Below the pieces are notes generated by a model. It was not told where the DNA came from. It searched no databases and saw only the letters and a program-made list of their open reading frames with translations. From Rostratula benghalensis (Eukaryota > Chordata > Aves > Charadriiformes > Rostratulidae), in the NCBI GenBank assembly GCA_013399305.1, contig VXAI01000161.1, positions 730,075 to 794,074 of the forward strand: a stretch of 64,000 nt of DNA, in the 5' to 3' direction. The position numbers were made by a program, and so were the translations under genes. Of this stretch, positions 1 to 12,600 are shown one piece after another (the stretch's first letter is position 1; every line of letters starts with the position of its first letter).

Positions 1-2950
1 ATTTATAAAGATTTTCCACTAACCATAAAAAATTAATCTCAAGCAATTAGTAAGGGGGTGTATATATCAGAGAAACCATTTTGTGTAAGAATTCATTTCT
101 TGTTCAAATATTTAAATTTCAATCAAATTTTGAAAAGTATTCTATGGCATGATCTGTTTGTTTTAAAGCCCAGCTAAAAAAGGGGAAGATAAGGAGGCTT
201 AGTTAATCTAATATAACCTTCAAGGATTATTTAATATACTATTACAGTACCACTAGTCACAGCTCCTTTAAGGAAACTGCTTGATGCCTTAAGAAGTATG
301 CTTAAGAAGTATGGTTTAGTATAGATAAGCATACAACCACATATTTTCATATGATTTATTTTATATTGAAAAGGAGGACATGCACATTCATAGGACTGAC
401 ATTCCTATGGACTCTAAACATCTAACTTCCCCTATTGTCTTTGAAAATCCCACCATAGCATTTAGTTTCAGTGCAATTTTCCTGTCCTTAAACTTCCATC
501 CAAAGTCTAACCTCCACCAACAAAAAAATAGTAAAGATTCCTAGATGGCAGAGGGGAACTCACTGATTACAAGTTATACAATATGAAACCAATTACTGTC
601 ATTGTAAAACCGACTCTCTGTGGCTGATTTTGGCTTCATGTATTTGAATATAAAATTATAAAACACAAGACTCACAAAAGAAAAGTTTTGTGACTCAGAC
701 AATGCACGTAATACATCATCTAAATCATCTAGTCATTGAGCAGTCACACATCTGCAACTTCTTAAAGTCATGAAAAAGGCAACATGTATTTTACAATACC
801 TTCTGCTTTACTCTCTCCTTCCAGTTATCAAAATAAACAGTAGAGAGAAAGATTTATTCTGTATTTTTTCTGTGTATTTATGTATATTGAAACAATTTGA
901 TGAAAGCTTCGTTTCAGTACATTTTAAACTATTAATGACATATAATCTTTAATAAATAATATTCCCAGGCTGGGAAGTGAAATATAAGATGTTTTGATTG
1001 AACTGTGTGATTGGAGAAGTACAGGATTTACAGTATCTGGTTTCTGTCTTTCAGAGTTATTTTGAAGTTCAAAGTGTCCTCTGATTGTTTTTCCAGACTC
1101 GTTCTCCTGCTAGAAACTAATTTGACAAACATATTCATTAGGATAACTGAATTGGAAAAAACTATAGGCTGAAAACTCACTCAGGGTAAATTATTAAAAA
1201 GCTTCAATGAATAATTGGATACAGCATTACAACAACAAACACACGATTGCATTTCATTTTTTTTTTTTTTTTCCAATCTAGATGCAGCATTTGCCAGACT
1301 CTGATTTCATGAAACAGAACAACTTCATTGTAAAAAGTACAGTATAAAGACAATGTTAATGTTTGTTGAGACTACCCTCATATTTAATGAAGCTTTTCTT
1401 TTCCAATTTCCCAGTGTGTGAATTATTTAAAAATAAATAGCAACTTAATAGCTTTTCTGTTCTTAAAACAGCAGCAGAATATAATCAGAAAGTTTAATTG
1501 GCCATATATTGTGACTGGCTGAGCATTTGTAGGTGTTACCATTTTATAGTTTATGATTACAAAACCAGCATAAGTTAACTTGGAGGAAAGATTAAAACAA
1601 GAGTGGGGAAAAAAAACAACCCAAAAAACAATCAACCAAAAGCCAAGAAAAAAAACAAAAAACACCAACAACAAAGAAAACGAAAAAGCAAACAAAAACT
1701 GCCTGCAAACAATCCACACTGTATAAACTTAGGCTTTTAAAGTTTTGCTGTGGGTTTGTTTGTTTGGGGTTTTTTTTAAATGAAAAAAAAAAAAAAAGTC
1801 ATGCATTGGGAAAAAAGAATTTAATCTTCCCTGTATTTTTTTTTCCCAAGCTATGCTGAGCAAAACTCTGATGTGAAGGATCTGTTTGTTCTTTCCTCCC
1901 TCTTCATTCCTTTTCGCAATAAATTCACCTCCCGCTGAAACTGAAACCTGTGCAAAGCCATAGAAACTTTGAATGTTCAGAGTTGCCTAACTCCTGCGTT
2001 TTTGTTTAGTGTTGGGGAAGCAAAATACATTTCATATTGCACACCATCATTAAATGACTGTGCTTATAATGGTAACAGAGAGTATCAATGGTTGTAAACA
2101 GCACTATGAGGGAAAGAGTGGCAAGAGTGGTTGATAATTGAAGCAGTTTTCGAGAGAATACAGTGCACTCAAACCAGTCCAAATATTTTATGTTGTAGCC
2201 AAGCTGATTAAGGGAAAAGATATGAAGTGTATTTTCTACTCTATGACTAATATTGTTGTGTAAGATCAAAACATTATTTCTGTCTGTCTTGTATTTGAAG
2301 CCCGCATCCATACGTCTGGCTAACTTTGAAAGAAATCATAATTCTTAGCTTTCTTTTTGAAAAATACACTTAGCTATAAACTCTCACAGCTTTAAAATGG
2401 TATATGGGTTTTGTGGTTTTTTTTCTTTCTTTCCCAGGACATTACTGAAGAGCTATAGCCATAAAGTCATGTAACGTAGAAACTATTAGACGGAATAATG
2501 TGGCTCTCTCAAGCCTTAAAATATCCCAAATGGGAGGATTGTTCAGTTACTAGGATGCATTGACTCTTCCTTGGGAAGGACAATGTTCTGAAGTTGTATA
2601 GATTGAGATTCACGGGGGACAGAAAATGGTATATGGATATTTCATTATACATTGCCGCATGCACAAAGAATATTTGTCTCTCAATAAAACCATAAAAGAG
2701 TTCTAAGCAGATGCAGGCAAATTATAATATAATGAGTTCAGTTTTGTGAAGTTCGAAGATGAACTGGTCTGGCAGTTACTTATTTCCAGGAAAATTTGCA
2801 TACCTTTACTGTGTTTCAAGAATGCCCATATGTAAAGCATACATTAAATTGATAAGTGCAATTAGGTGTACATCCAAACCAAAACAGGTTATGCTGCTCG
2901 TTTGTCTGATCTTGAATCAAAGTATGTCCTCTACAGAAAATGTTAACACT
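1..2950. other. Unique AT-rich non-coding DNA
   Basis: No recognisable gene or interspersed repeat. The open frames here are short, lack domain features and are what AT-rich DNA gives by chance. Low-complexity tracts inside it are a run of 16 T at 1257-1272, an A/C-rich tract at about 1608-1700 and adjoining T-rich and A-rich runs at about 1741-1800. I see no exon-like codon pattern or promoter. Confidence 0.6.
1608..1700. repeat. A/C-rich low-complexity tract
   Basis: About 90 bases made almost entirely of A and C with scattered G, in the style AAAACAACCAAAAAAC. There is no fixed period, so it is low-complexity sequence and not a microsatellite. On the minus strand it gives a hydrophobic, F/L/V-rich spurious frame, which should not be read as a membrane protein. 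Confidence 0.75.
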
Positions 2951-3402
2951 GACCCACTGGAGAGGGTCCAGAGAAAGGCCAGAGAGACAACTGAAGGACT
3001 GGGAGGGCTGGCATATGAGAAAAGGCTGAGAGAATTGGGTTTATTTAGCCATGAGAAAAGGCTTAGAGGAGACCTTATCACCTAATTCTGGTATTTAAAG
3101 GGTGGCTACAAAGAAGATGGAGACTCTCTTTTTACAAGGAAAAGACAAGGAGTAATGGGTGCAAGTTACTCCTGAAGAGGTTCCAATTGAACACAAGAGG
3201 AAATTCTTTCCCAATTAGAACAATCAGCTATTTGAATACAATCTCCCCAGGGAAGTCACAGATTCCTGACATAGGACACTTTTAAGATTCAGCTGCACGG
3301 GGTGCTGAGCTATCTTGCCTATACTGTGCTTTTGTCAAGAAATGCTGGACCAGATGATCCTTGAGGTCTCTTTCAACCCGGTGTCCTATAATTCTATGAT
3401 TT
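2951..3402 (+). mobile_element. CR1 LINE, 5'-truncated 3' end
   Basis: Begins in the late ORF2 segment (GACCCACTGGAGAGGGTCCAG), passes through the AAAAGGCTGAGAGAATTGGG block, and ends with GACCAGATGATCCTTGAGG and ATTCTATGAT, the usual CR1 3' terminus. It is a dead, 5'-truncated retrotransposon copy. Many substitutions and small indels suggest moderate age. The subfamily is uncertain, but the 'gctgagctatcttgcctat' block fits one of the older avian CR1 groups. Confidence 0.88.
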
Positions 3403-4884
3403 CAATAGCATCTGAGGCTTTGTTTTCAGGTTCAAGAATCTTTATTAAAAATTCATGCATGCATGAAGGGATTAGTAATTGAAAATGTCTGTGAAAATTG
3501 ATGAGAAAAAAATGACTTCTTAACTATTCTAAGTGTGTCAATCAATGTCTTTACATACACGTGTGTTTAACCTCTGAGCACAATGAGCAGAGTTAACAAA
3601 GCACTTAGCAGAAGCAAATATATCCAACCATAGCACTGTTTGCTAACATGGGGGTTATGGTAAGTGCTGTGTTGACAAGGTTTCACTTGTATTTGGAGCA
3701 CAGGCTGAACAAGACCATGTCTGCCTGTGAAATTTAACAGTTACCACTGCTACATGTCATTACCCAGGGTGGAAGCTTTCCATCCATCACAGAGACATCT
3801 GTTCCTTAAAAGAATGTAGTAGTAGTGCACATTCATCTGTTACATGGAGAAGAAGAGGCAACTTGTTGATATTTGCTCATAAACTTCACAGATACTTGCT
3901 TTCAGCAAAGGAGTAATAAGATTTCAGAATCATGTTTGCTGTTGCAGATGATGAAGATTATCTTGAATGTGGGCTCTTTTGCAATTACTTTTTTTTTTTT
4001 CCTTTCCAGTCTCTTTGAATCTGTTCTTTGTTTTCACAGACACATCTTCCATCATCCTACTCGAATGGAAAGTCCAGTTAAATAGTTCGACTTTCATTAC
4101 ACTTACAATATGTGGCTCTTCACAACTCATTGTTCCTTAGTGGATAGCCTTCGTTATGTAATGTACCTCTACAAAAAAGGGATAAAATTAGAAAGACTAA
4201 GAGACAAAATGAGTCCTTTGTAATGGAAGGGAAAGATAAAAAGAAATTTTTATGAATGTATTATAGAACAAAGTAAAACGTATAGGTTAATTACTTATGG
4301 GAAAGAGAACAAATTATGATTTAAACAAAGGAGGCTTAAGTAGAAATTGCTTCTTTCTTTACAAAATTAATTGTGTCCAAACACATAACAACACTAATCC
4401 TAGGACAGAAATAGGACTATAGGCCAAAACATAGAATAGAATAAAAAACCATCAAGGAATACTCAAGTCTTCAGTGCCTGATGAAGTAAGGAGCTAAAGA
4501 AACCAATACTACATTAAGAATGTTGAAATAATCTAAACCTGTGGTCATGCATGAGAAATTTTGAAAGGAAGAAAAGGGCACTGGAGGGAAAGGAAAATCA
4601 AAAGGAGAGAAGATCCAAAGAAAAAAATGGAGGAGTAACCCAACTGTTTTTCTCACAAAGTCTGTGGAGCAGTGTTATTAAGTAACTTGAAGATGCAGAA
4701 AGGGTAAAAAAAGCACCTACTATTGATCAAGAACATATTATAACAACCCCATCTCCTTTCTGCTGTGCTAACAGGATAATGAATGAGGGGGATGAAAATA
4801 TGGCACTATTAACCAAAGTTTTGGGGACTCTAATGAGCAGCCTCAGAAAGTATGGTTCATATTTTATCAGTATAAAATTAGTAG
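3403..4884. other. Unique AT-rich non-coding DNA
   Basis: No recognised repeat or gene. Two overlapping short open frames at about 3.9-4.1 kb lie on opposite strands across a T-rich tract and look accidental. The right boundary is approximate, because the ancient CR1 that follows fades out gradually. Confidence 0.5.
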
Positions 4885-5974
4885 ACGGTTGGATGAAAAC
4901 CTACATTCTGTATTTATTATTGATTCACTGTCTGTTGGAAAGATTTCAAATGAGGTCCTTCCAGGGTTTGTTCTATGACTGATTCTGTTTAATATTTTCA
5001 TTCATGAATTAGATGTTGATATACAATAATGTGTACAGATGGCGTCAAGATAGGGGGGTTATAAGTGCTTTGGAAGATCAGAATTCAGTGTGATCTTGAG
5101 AAAAAGGAAAACTGAACTGAAATCATCAATAAAAACAGAGCATGAAATGTCACAATTAAGAGGCATAAATAAAATGTCTACAAATATGAGATGAAATTAT
5201 CTGTCTAGGCATTAATGCTGCCAAAAAGAATATACAACTGTGGCGGGGCCACAAATTAAACAAGTTATTATGTGTCGTTGTGGAAAAAAAGCAGTTACAT
5301 TCCAAGATTCGCTTTCCCTGGAGAAGTATTTTGTATCACATGTGAAGGGTAACATTCCTGTTTGCATTTGGTCACTGTTGCTGCCTAAACAGGAATTATT
5401 ATTTATGTTGGTCATGCACTGGTGTGTTCTGAATAAGCAAATAGGACATGAACCTTTACATCTGGGACTGTCTGACATGAAAGAGTGCCAGTGGATGTAC
5501 TGCTGTGATTATGATCTTGCATGATATGGAAATCCCAGACAAACAGAGTGTAGTACTAATGGCAACAATCAAAGATGTCTTGAAAGATTGAAGGAATTGG
5601 GTGTTAACATTTTTAAAAAGGGTGGCATGTGGAATGAGAGAAAAGTGAGGGCATAGTAATAACCTTCCAAATCGTTAGTCATCCTTACAAAAGATATGTC
5701 TGAGCAGAAAAATAAAGTTTACTAAATGACAACAAATATTTCAGTTTGTTAGTAAGAAAAAATAGTCTTATTGTATCATTGATGCACACATTGGAGTAGG
5801 CTACATGGCCCTGCAGAGAAATATCCTTCAATAGAAGGACTTTAAGGGGAAAAATTCATCGGATGGTCTACAGGCTGATTCAGAATATAAGTAATCTTAC
5901 TTCATTGAAGCAGGATTGACTGCATGGTCTTTTCAGGTCTTCCCTAGGGGATTATTATTCTGATTCTATAATAA
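4885..5974 (+). mobile_element. Ancient CR1-like LINE, ORF2 C-terminal part to 3' end
   Basis: A heavily decayed copy that still follows the CR1/L3-type order. A post-palm block reads CTATGACTGATTCTGTTTAATATTTTCATTCATGAATTAGATG (4974-5017, quoted in part: GATTCTGTTTAATATTTTCA). It is followed by CTTTGGAAGATCAGAATTCAG, the CACAAATTAAACAAGTTATTATG block near 5250, GATTGAAGGAATTGGGTGTT near 5590, and a 3' end at TTCTGATTCTATAATA. The coding frame is destroyed. It is much more diverged than the ordinary CR1 pieces nearby, so it probably predates the main avian CR1 expansions. I recognised it by ordered similarity, not by one strong block. Confidence 0.7.
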
Positions 5975-6448
5975 ACTTAAATTTATTATTTGTTATTTTA
6001 TAACACACAGGAGACTAATGGAAAAGGATCCCTGTTGTTCAAGATTTAGTTTCTGTTAATGGAATTTATAACTATATCCACCTGCAGAAATATTCTCCAG
6101 TGTGAAAAATAGAAATTGTTACCATATTTTAATAGTTTATAGCATTTTATTTCCTAAAATATTGTTTTATGCTTTGTAGTGGGTAGCTCTAAGTTCCTTT
6201 TGTACTACTATATGTTTTGCAAAATTGTGTTAATGTCAAAAGGTATTGGTTGACTTAAAGGTAGTAAGAGAAAACATAAATGCAAATTTTAACCTGTAAT
6301 TCAGGTTAGCCACTCATCATTTTGAAAAACAAAGGTTTCAGTTTATGTCAATTTTTCCCTATCTTATTTTTTTAATTGTATTTTTAAATTAATCTCAATA
6401 TAATTATTTCCTATTTTGTTAAACAGAATCTACCCTGATGAGTGTGAT
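5975..6448. other. Unique AT-rich non-coding DNA
   Basis: Very AT-rich spacer between two CR1-derived segments. No gene, tandem array or further repeat is visible. Confidence 0.5.
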
Positions 6449-6986
6449 TGACAAATTGGCAACAATGGATGAGGGAAAGGCAGAGGTACTCAACTACTCT
6501 TTTGCCTCAGTCTTCATTGGCAACCTTTCTCCCCTCACCTCCTGAGTGGATGGACTGCAAGGCAGGAACAAGATCCCTCCCAGTGTAAGAGGAGATCACA
6601 TTTGTGGCCATGTGAGGAACCTGAACGTACAGAGATCTATGAGTCCTGATGAGATTCATCCCAGAGCCCTGAGAGAACTGGCTGAAGTAGTTGCCAAGCC
6701 ACTCTCCATGACATTTTAAAAGTCATGGTCGTCAAGTGAAGTCCCTGGTGACTGGAAAAATGGAAACTTTACACCCATTTTTCAAAACAGTAGAAAGGAG
6801 GATCTTGGGAACTACCAAACTGTCAGCCTCACCTATTTGCTTGGGAAGATCATGGAACAGAACCTCCTAGAAGCTATGCTAAGGTGCACAGAGGACAGGG
6901 AGGTGATTCGAGTCAACCAGCATGGCTTCACCAAGGGCCACTTCTGCCAACTTAGTGGCCATCTGTGATGGAGTGAAAAAATAGTG
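6449..6986 (+). mobile_element. CR1 LINE internal fragment, reverse-transcriptase start
   Basis: Matches the ORF2 region just before and into the reverse-transcriptase domain: TTTGCCTCAGTCTTCATTGG, then a block equivalent to 'opinions of a host that is dead' CR1 copies reading CCAGAGCCCTGAGAGAACTGG, then GTCAGCCTCACC, GGGAAGATCATGGAACAGA and CAGCATGGCTTCACCAAGGG. The last corresponds to the conserved QHGFTKG stretch. It has stop codons and frameshifts, no 3' end and no 5' end, so it is an internal relic. Neighbouring CR1 pieces are separate insertions as far as I can tell. Confidence 0.85.
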
Positions 6987-7779
6987 GCCCAAAAAAATTA
7001 CCATTTCTAGTAGTACTTGTCACATTAATTGGAAGATTTAAGATAAAGTCTGTGAATCAGAAAAGTTGAGAAGACAGGAATGGGAGGTACAAGACAGCAA
7101 TGGATTGCGAAATACCTTGTATTATCTGTGAACTGCAAAATGCCCCTGCAGGAAAAACACTGCACTGGGGCTTCAGAGCGACAAGATGATTTGAAAAGAG
7201 AAAGACTATAAAATGTGATAGGCAGGGCTGTCTGTAGGCACTTTTGGTTGCCAAGGAATCTTGCAATCTCAGAGTGTTCCCAAGGGAACATTTTAGTCAC
7301 TCGTTTAACATAAGCTGTGGATAGAGTGTGATGGGTAACAGTGACAAGGCTGCACTATCAGAGAGCTTGTTCTCTCACCTATAACAAGGTACCCCCTGCC
7401 TCTGCCACTAGCCTGCCCTCCACGGACTAATACAACACTAAATGTCATGTTCTTTTATGTTAATTTACAATTGGCAACTTCATACACTTTCAAGTCAGAC
7501 CAGTGCTTTCTCCACAATATCCTTCTTGAACAATTTTGTATACATTCTATTCAAGTCTATTAACAATTTCCAGTGCGGTTTGCTAGTAAATACTAGAATA
7601 TTAGTGTATACACTAAAATACTAGCGTATACTTGTGAGAGTATTCTCTTTTTAATAATTTGCCTATCATCAAGGTGTAGCTAATGCATATAAAATAATAA
7701 TTAAAAAAATGCGCATAGGACATAGTAAAACTGTTATAAAAGAAAATATAATAATCTACAATGTATGTAACAGGTAATT
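6987..7779. other. Unique DNA with one short palindrome
   Basis: No gene or interspersed repeat recognised. The segment 7025-7440 is slightly richer in GC than its surroundings. A perfect 16-bp palindrome, TTAGTGTATACACTAA, lies at 7601-7616 and is flanked by two TACTAG hexamers. Confidence 0.5.
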
Positions 7780-8405
7780 ATCATAGAATAGTTTGGGTAG
7801 AAAGGGACCTTTAAAGGTCATGTGATCCAACCCCCCTGCCATGAGTAGAGACATCTCCCACTAGATCAGGTTCTTGAACCAACCTGACCTTGAAAGTTTC
7901 CAGGGATGGGGCATCTACTGCTTTTCTGGGCAACCTGTGCCAGTGTTTCACCATCGTATTCTATCAAATTTCTCCCTTCAATCCAGTCTAAATCCTCCCT
8001 CTTTTATATTAAAAACATCACTCTTTGTTCTATCACAACAGGCTCTACTAAAACGTTTGCCCTCATCTCTCATGTAGGCCATCTTTAGGTACTAAAAGGC
8101 CACAATAAGGTCTCCCTGGAGCTTTCTCTCCTCCAGGCTGAACAACCCCAACTCTCTCAGGCTATCTTCATATGAGAGGTGCTCTAGCCCTCTGATCATC
8201 ATAGTGGTCTCCTCTGAACCCACTCCAACAGGTCCATGCCCTTCTTGTGTTGGAGGCCCCACAGCTGGATGCGATACTACAGGTGGTTTCTCACAAGGGT
8301 GGGGTAGAGGGACAGAATCACATCCCTCAACCTGCTGGCCGCACTGGTTACGATACACTTGTGAAAGTGCACATTGATAGTTCATGTTGAGATTATCCTC
8401 AGCCA
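7780..8405 (-). mobile_element. CR1 LINE, 5'-truncated, 3' half
   Basis: Read on the minus strand, this runs from the ORF2 C-terminus to the 3' end. The left end has TCATAGAATAGTTTGGGTAG and CCAACCCCCCTGCC. The middle has the CTCCAGGCTGAACAACCCC and CTCTCTCAG blocks, and the right part has ACTACAGGTGGTTTCTCACAA and CAACCTGCTGGCC. A minus-strand open frame at 8092-8406 preserves a recognisable but broken piece of the ORF2 C-terminus (for example SYEDSLRELGLFSLEE). It is a dead copy. Confidence 0.92.
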
Positions 8406-8699
8406 AATAATTTGTAAGGCTTTTCCTTTTTATTGAGGATAATGCTATTGTCTGAAAGAGTTCTACTAAAGCTTACATACCAATTAATGTGCTTAAAGAA
8501 AAGGAATGAAAATGTTTAGAGAATTGTGTTTTCTTTTTGGTTTATATATCAGATGTATGAGGAGCTGTATGTTGCGTTGTGTTCATGCAAAATTGCCTAA
8601 GTTACAGAGATCTTTAGATAATGTGTAAATTCATTTTCCTAGAAAATTAAATAACAATTGTACATAATTGTTCCAAAGAAGAATAGCAGAAAAGGTCTC

Positions 8700-9245
8700 A
8701 AAAACATGACGTAAGTATTTTTCCTGGCTATCCCAGAGATATTTCAGCCCCATTCTGGATAACACGTAGCTCCTACATCAATTGCATTTTCCTGCCAAGC
8801 AGGTGCATCACACATCATTTGCAAAGTGCAACTGTGATCAGATAGTACTCCCAGATCTTCCCCTCGCCTGCTGTTTTCAGCAGGTGAGTCACACATTCAC
8901 AGTAAAAATTCTTGTTATTAATCCCTAAGGAGGTTCCTTTTGGTTGAATTTGTATCTAATTTCTTTGTAATTAAATATCAGGCCATTTTTATTATTTTAG
9001 TTCTCTATATCAGCCAGTTACTTCTCGATGTTTTAGATTAATAATATCACTTAACTTTGTCATTATAAGCTTTCTCTGTGGTACTCATGCTTTTTTATCT
9101 CAAAGTAACTAATAAGTGTATTAACTAGAGTTGGTCCCAGGACTAATCTTGAGGAACTTCCCCAGTAATCTCATCTAAGTCTGAAAGTTCCTCTTTCCAC
9201 ACAACCTCATTCTGCTTCTTTTTTATCCACATTAAAGATGTTTAG
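8700..9245 (-). mobile_element. Ancient CR1-like LINE fragment
   Basis: Weak but ordered similarity to an old CR1/L3-type element in reverse. The clearest part is TTGGTCCCAGGACTAATCTTGAGG near 9131 (quoted in part: GGTCCCAGGACTAATCTTGA), followed by GTAATCTCATCTAAGTCTG, the usual 'only remaining piece' downstream of the ORF2 central region. The CATTTGCAAAGTG and CCCAGATCTTCCCC blocks near 8818-8860 fit the preceding section. Boundaries are approximate, and no 3' terminus is visible. Confidence 0.5.
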
Positions 9246-9563
9246 CCCATCTCTATTACTTCACTTATATTATCTTGTGTAGTATCATTTTGGGTACTGG
9301 ATGAAAAAGAATTATATCTACTACATCTCTATGCCTGCAAATCAGTTAAGAAAGAAACTTAATATGTCAGTTTGCATTAATCTGAGAATAATAGTTCTGT
9401 CATTGTCAATTCAACAGCAAGTATTTGTTCTGCACTATTACTGGAGAACCAGAGCACATACTGTAATTTAATGTGATGAAAACCCCAGCAAATCCCTTTT
9501 TTTCCATTATATACAAATTTCAAATTTTGATTTTGATTTTTCATGCTGCATCTCCATTTTTAC

Positions 9564-9586
9564 AAAAATAAATAAATAAATAAATA
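9564..9586. repeat. (AAAT)n microsatellite
   Basis: About five units of AAAT, running directly into the 30-bp tandem duplication on its right. Confidence 0.8.
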
Positions 9587-9636
9587 TATAAGTATAGCAA
9601 GCTGCTATATAGTATATATAAGTATAGCAAGCTGCT
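9577..9636. repeat. 30-bp tandem duplication
   Basis: The string TATATAAGTATAGCAAGCTG followed by CT occurs twice at a 30-base offset, ending at 9606 and 9636. The near-identity of the two copies implies a recent duplication, probably by slippage next to the AAAT tract. Confidence 0.8.
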
Positions 9637-12600
9637 TCCTAGTGATTTTGGATTTGGGGGAGACATCATACTTGCATAGGAGAGAGGAAAGAAAGAGGAG
9701 ACTTTGATAATCAACCTTTTTATGCTTTATTCTTCCACTTTCCTCTCTTGACAACAGAGGAGAGAGCAAAAGTCTACATTGAAATGTCAGGAACTTGGAC
9801 TTGAAAAATTACAAATAAACATACACATCTCAAGGTTCTCAAACACATACCTCTGATATGTCTCCTTCAAAAGAATTATTAGGAAGCAAGGCATAAGAAC
9901 TACTTATATTATGTATGTCCATAGTAGTAATAATGTGCCTGCAAAGTGGATTGCTGACCATTTATGCCCATTTTCCTGTAGGAGTTGCAAAGAATAGTAA
10001 AAAGTATAGGCAATTTCCCATAAAGTATGACAATTCAGCTGTCTTGAAAAAATATATTTATATTTTACCTTACCTACACAAAAGCAGGATAAGGATTTCA
10101 CCAGACGGGTTTTAGGTAGGAGGTGTGTCATGCACTGAAGAATCCAGAATCCAGATTTCCAAAAATTAGAAATTTTATTACATGAAGTACATAGTATATT
10201 AAGACCAACAAACTTTTTGTAAATCTTTCAGTCTGAAGATAATGAAGTAAAAACCTCATGAAACTCCTGTGGATGAGTCACTACTGGTAAGTAAAATCAC
10301 TTTTATTCAAACAGAATTCCTCAGGCGTTTTCTTTTCATGACATTCTAGTCAGTATTTCTCAGTTCACATATGGTGTAAAATTAAGCTTAGCTGTTTGTG
10401 TCTGCCTGGTTTGACTTTTTGACTCCTTCTTTTTTCCATCAGATACAGCATTTTTGCCCCAAAGTGCTTAAATATTTCCATAATATGTGCAGTGACAGCT
10501 ACAGTAGTTTCTTAACATTTTAGTTTAAAAATCACTTCCCCCTTTGACCTGATCAGTTGTACTGAACTTATTAAATGCAGTAAGAAAAATAAAGTGTAAA
10601 ATAGGAATATTTTAATATAACGTTCTTAGATTTAGACTACTAAATTGATTCTCAGTTAACCAGAGAAGGTCTTGCCAATTTCAATAATTGAAGCATTTGA
10701 CGAATGTTTGGATAAATGGACATTAATTACCCATTTATTGATAACTTCCAGCAATCTAGAACTTAAACTATGAAACCCTTAAAGATATACTCTTGGGAAT
10801 TTTGAAAAAATATTAATACCATATTTCATTATATTCAAAACATTATTTTATTTTCTCATTAAAATTTCATCATTGCCATCACGGATAAAAAATATTCCTA
10901 TTAATTAAATGATGGTTGCAAAAGCTGCATGTATCAGAAGTTAGTTAGGCTTTAATTTTGTATAAATATGAAACAGCTCATTCTTTTTAAAAAAACCCCA
11001 AAACAGCTATTGCTTCATTTTGGAATGTAAAGGGTAGCCCTGTGCTTCTGAAATAACTTGGCATATTTGTTAACTCTACTGAAAATAATTTTTAGAAAAC
11101 CAGGAGAGATACTGATGTATGGTGAGATAAAAGCCCCTTTCCACAAGATTTTAATGAGATTTTTTCCTAAATAAGAATGGATAGGGTCACCACACTCCTA
11201 AGCCCAACTACATTTGACAAGAGTAGTTTGAGAGGATGCTAGTTTCCAAATGAATGAGCAAGATAGAAGCTGACCCAAAACATTAAGGGAACACTCTTTG
11301 GTTATTCTTTGTTGGCTGGAGGATTAAGTTGTTGCACCAGAAACTAATAAAGAAGGAGGTTGACTAGAAAGGACTTGGATGTGACTTGCTCAGTGTGAGA
11401 GATATCTCCTCATTGGCCATTACCTCTGACAGGAGATCACTCTGCTTAGATAAAGAAAATACAGTGCTCTTACTAGCAGGATCCTCTCTTAGGATTTAGG
11501 AAGTCCCGTCAAACCAAAGTGATGAAGTCCAGGACTTCAGCAGTGATTGCAGGGAGTACCCTCTTACAATGATAGAAAAGTACACAGAGTTGATGCAGCT
11601 ATAGGAGATGAAGGTCTCATTCCTTAAAACCTAAAAATATAGAGACTGGTATCCTTAGTTTATGATCATTTTTTGTCTAACTGGGCACTTTGTTCCTGGG
11701 ACAGAATGCACACTTAGCCTGTTTGCCTGTGACACCTACATGCATTTAGATGTACCTTAGAAAGGTGGTGTAACTCTATGACACTGTATAGCTCAGAATA
11801 ACAAAAATGGACATAGAGGCAAAGTGCACTGAGTAATTAGTTCTGATATCAAACAGAACAAAAATGTAATTCTGCTTACTACCTCCTTAGCTTGATTTTG
11901 CCAGTTATTAGACAAACAGATTTCTCACTAATGAAGCAGCAGGAAGATCTTGAAGGTTCTGCACTGTAAGAAGAAAATCATTAAGAACACATGCAGTAAT
12001 AGAAAGCAGAGTACGATCTTGAAAAGAATTAGGTTTGATGGACCCCCACTGCTAAAGGGCAGGGTCTGTACGATGGAAGGAGAGTGAGGAAAGAACCCTT
12101 CACAAAACTGTATCCAAGTAGAAGCAGGCAGGTTTGACTAAGAGCAAGTAAAGAAATATGCATTACAGGCACTGCATCTCGTTTGTCTTGAGGAATGTAA
12201 AGCATTTCAGAAATACAGATTCTGATTGAGCAGGCACCATTAGGAAACAAACCATATGTAATGAATGACTACAAGTTCGAAGGAATCAGGCAGATTGCCA
12301 GGTGCCATATACTGCAAATGAGTTTTCAAACAAATGAAACCAGACAAATTCCAGGTATTAATTTAATTCATGGTGTGCCTGTATGGCAGGTACTATTAGC
12401 TCCACGTAGGGTATTGGTACTTGAAACATTTCATTTCTCTTAGCTTCAGTATATTAATCTGGATCTAGGACCTACAGAAAAGAAACACAATCAAATTCTG
12501 TTTATAATGCAATACCGGTGTCATAAAATATTTGTGTATACTTTAATCAGTGTTGCCTTTTACTGTCTCATCAACACAGAACTTAAAATACCCGTGTCAT

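Noticed and set aside
7601..7616. 16-bp perfect palindrome TTAGTGTATACACTAA
   Set aside because: About one such palindrome is expected by chance in 64 kb of random sequence, and nothing nearby supports a binding-site role.
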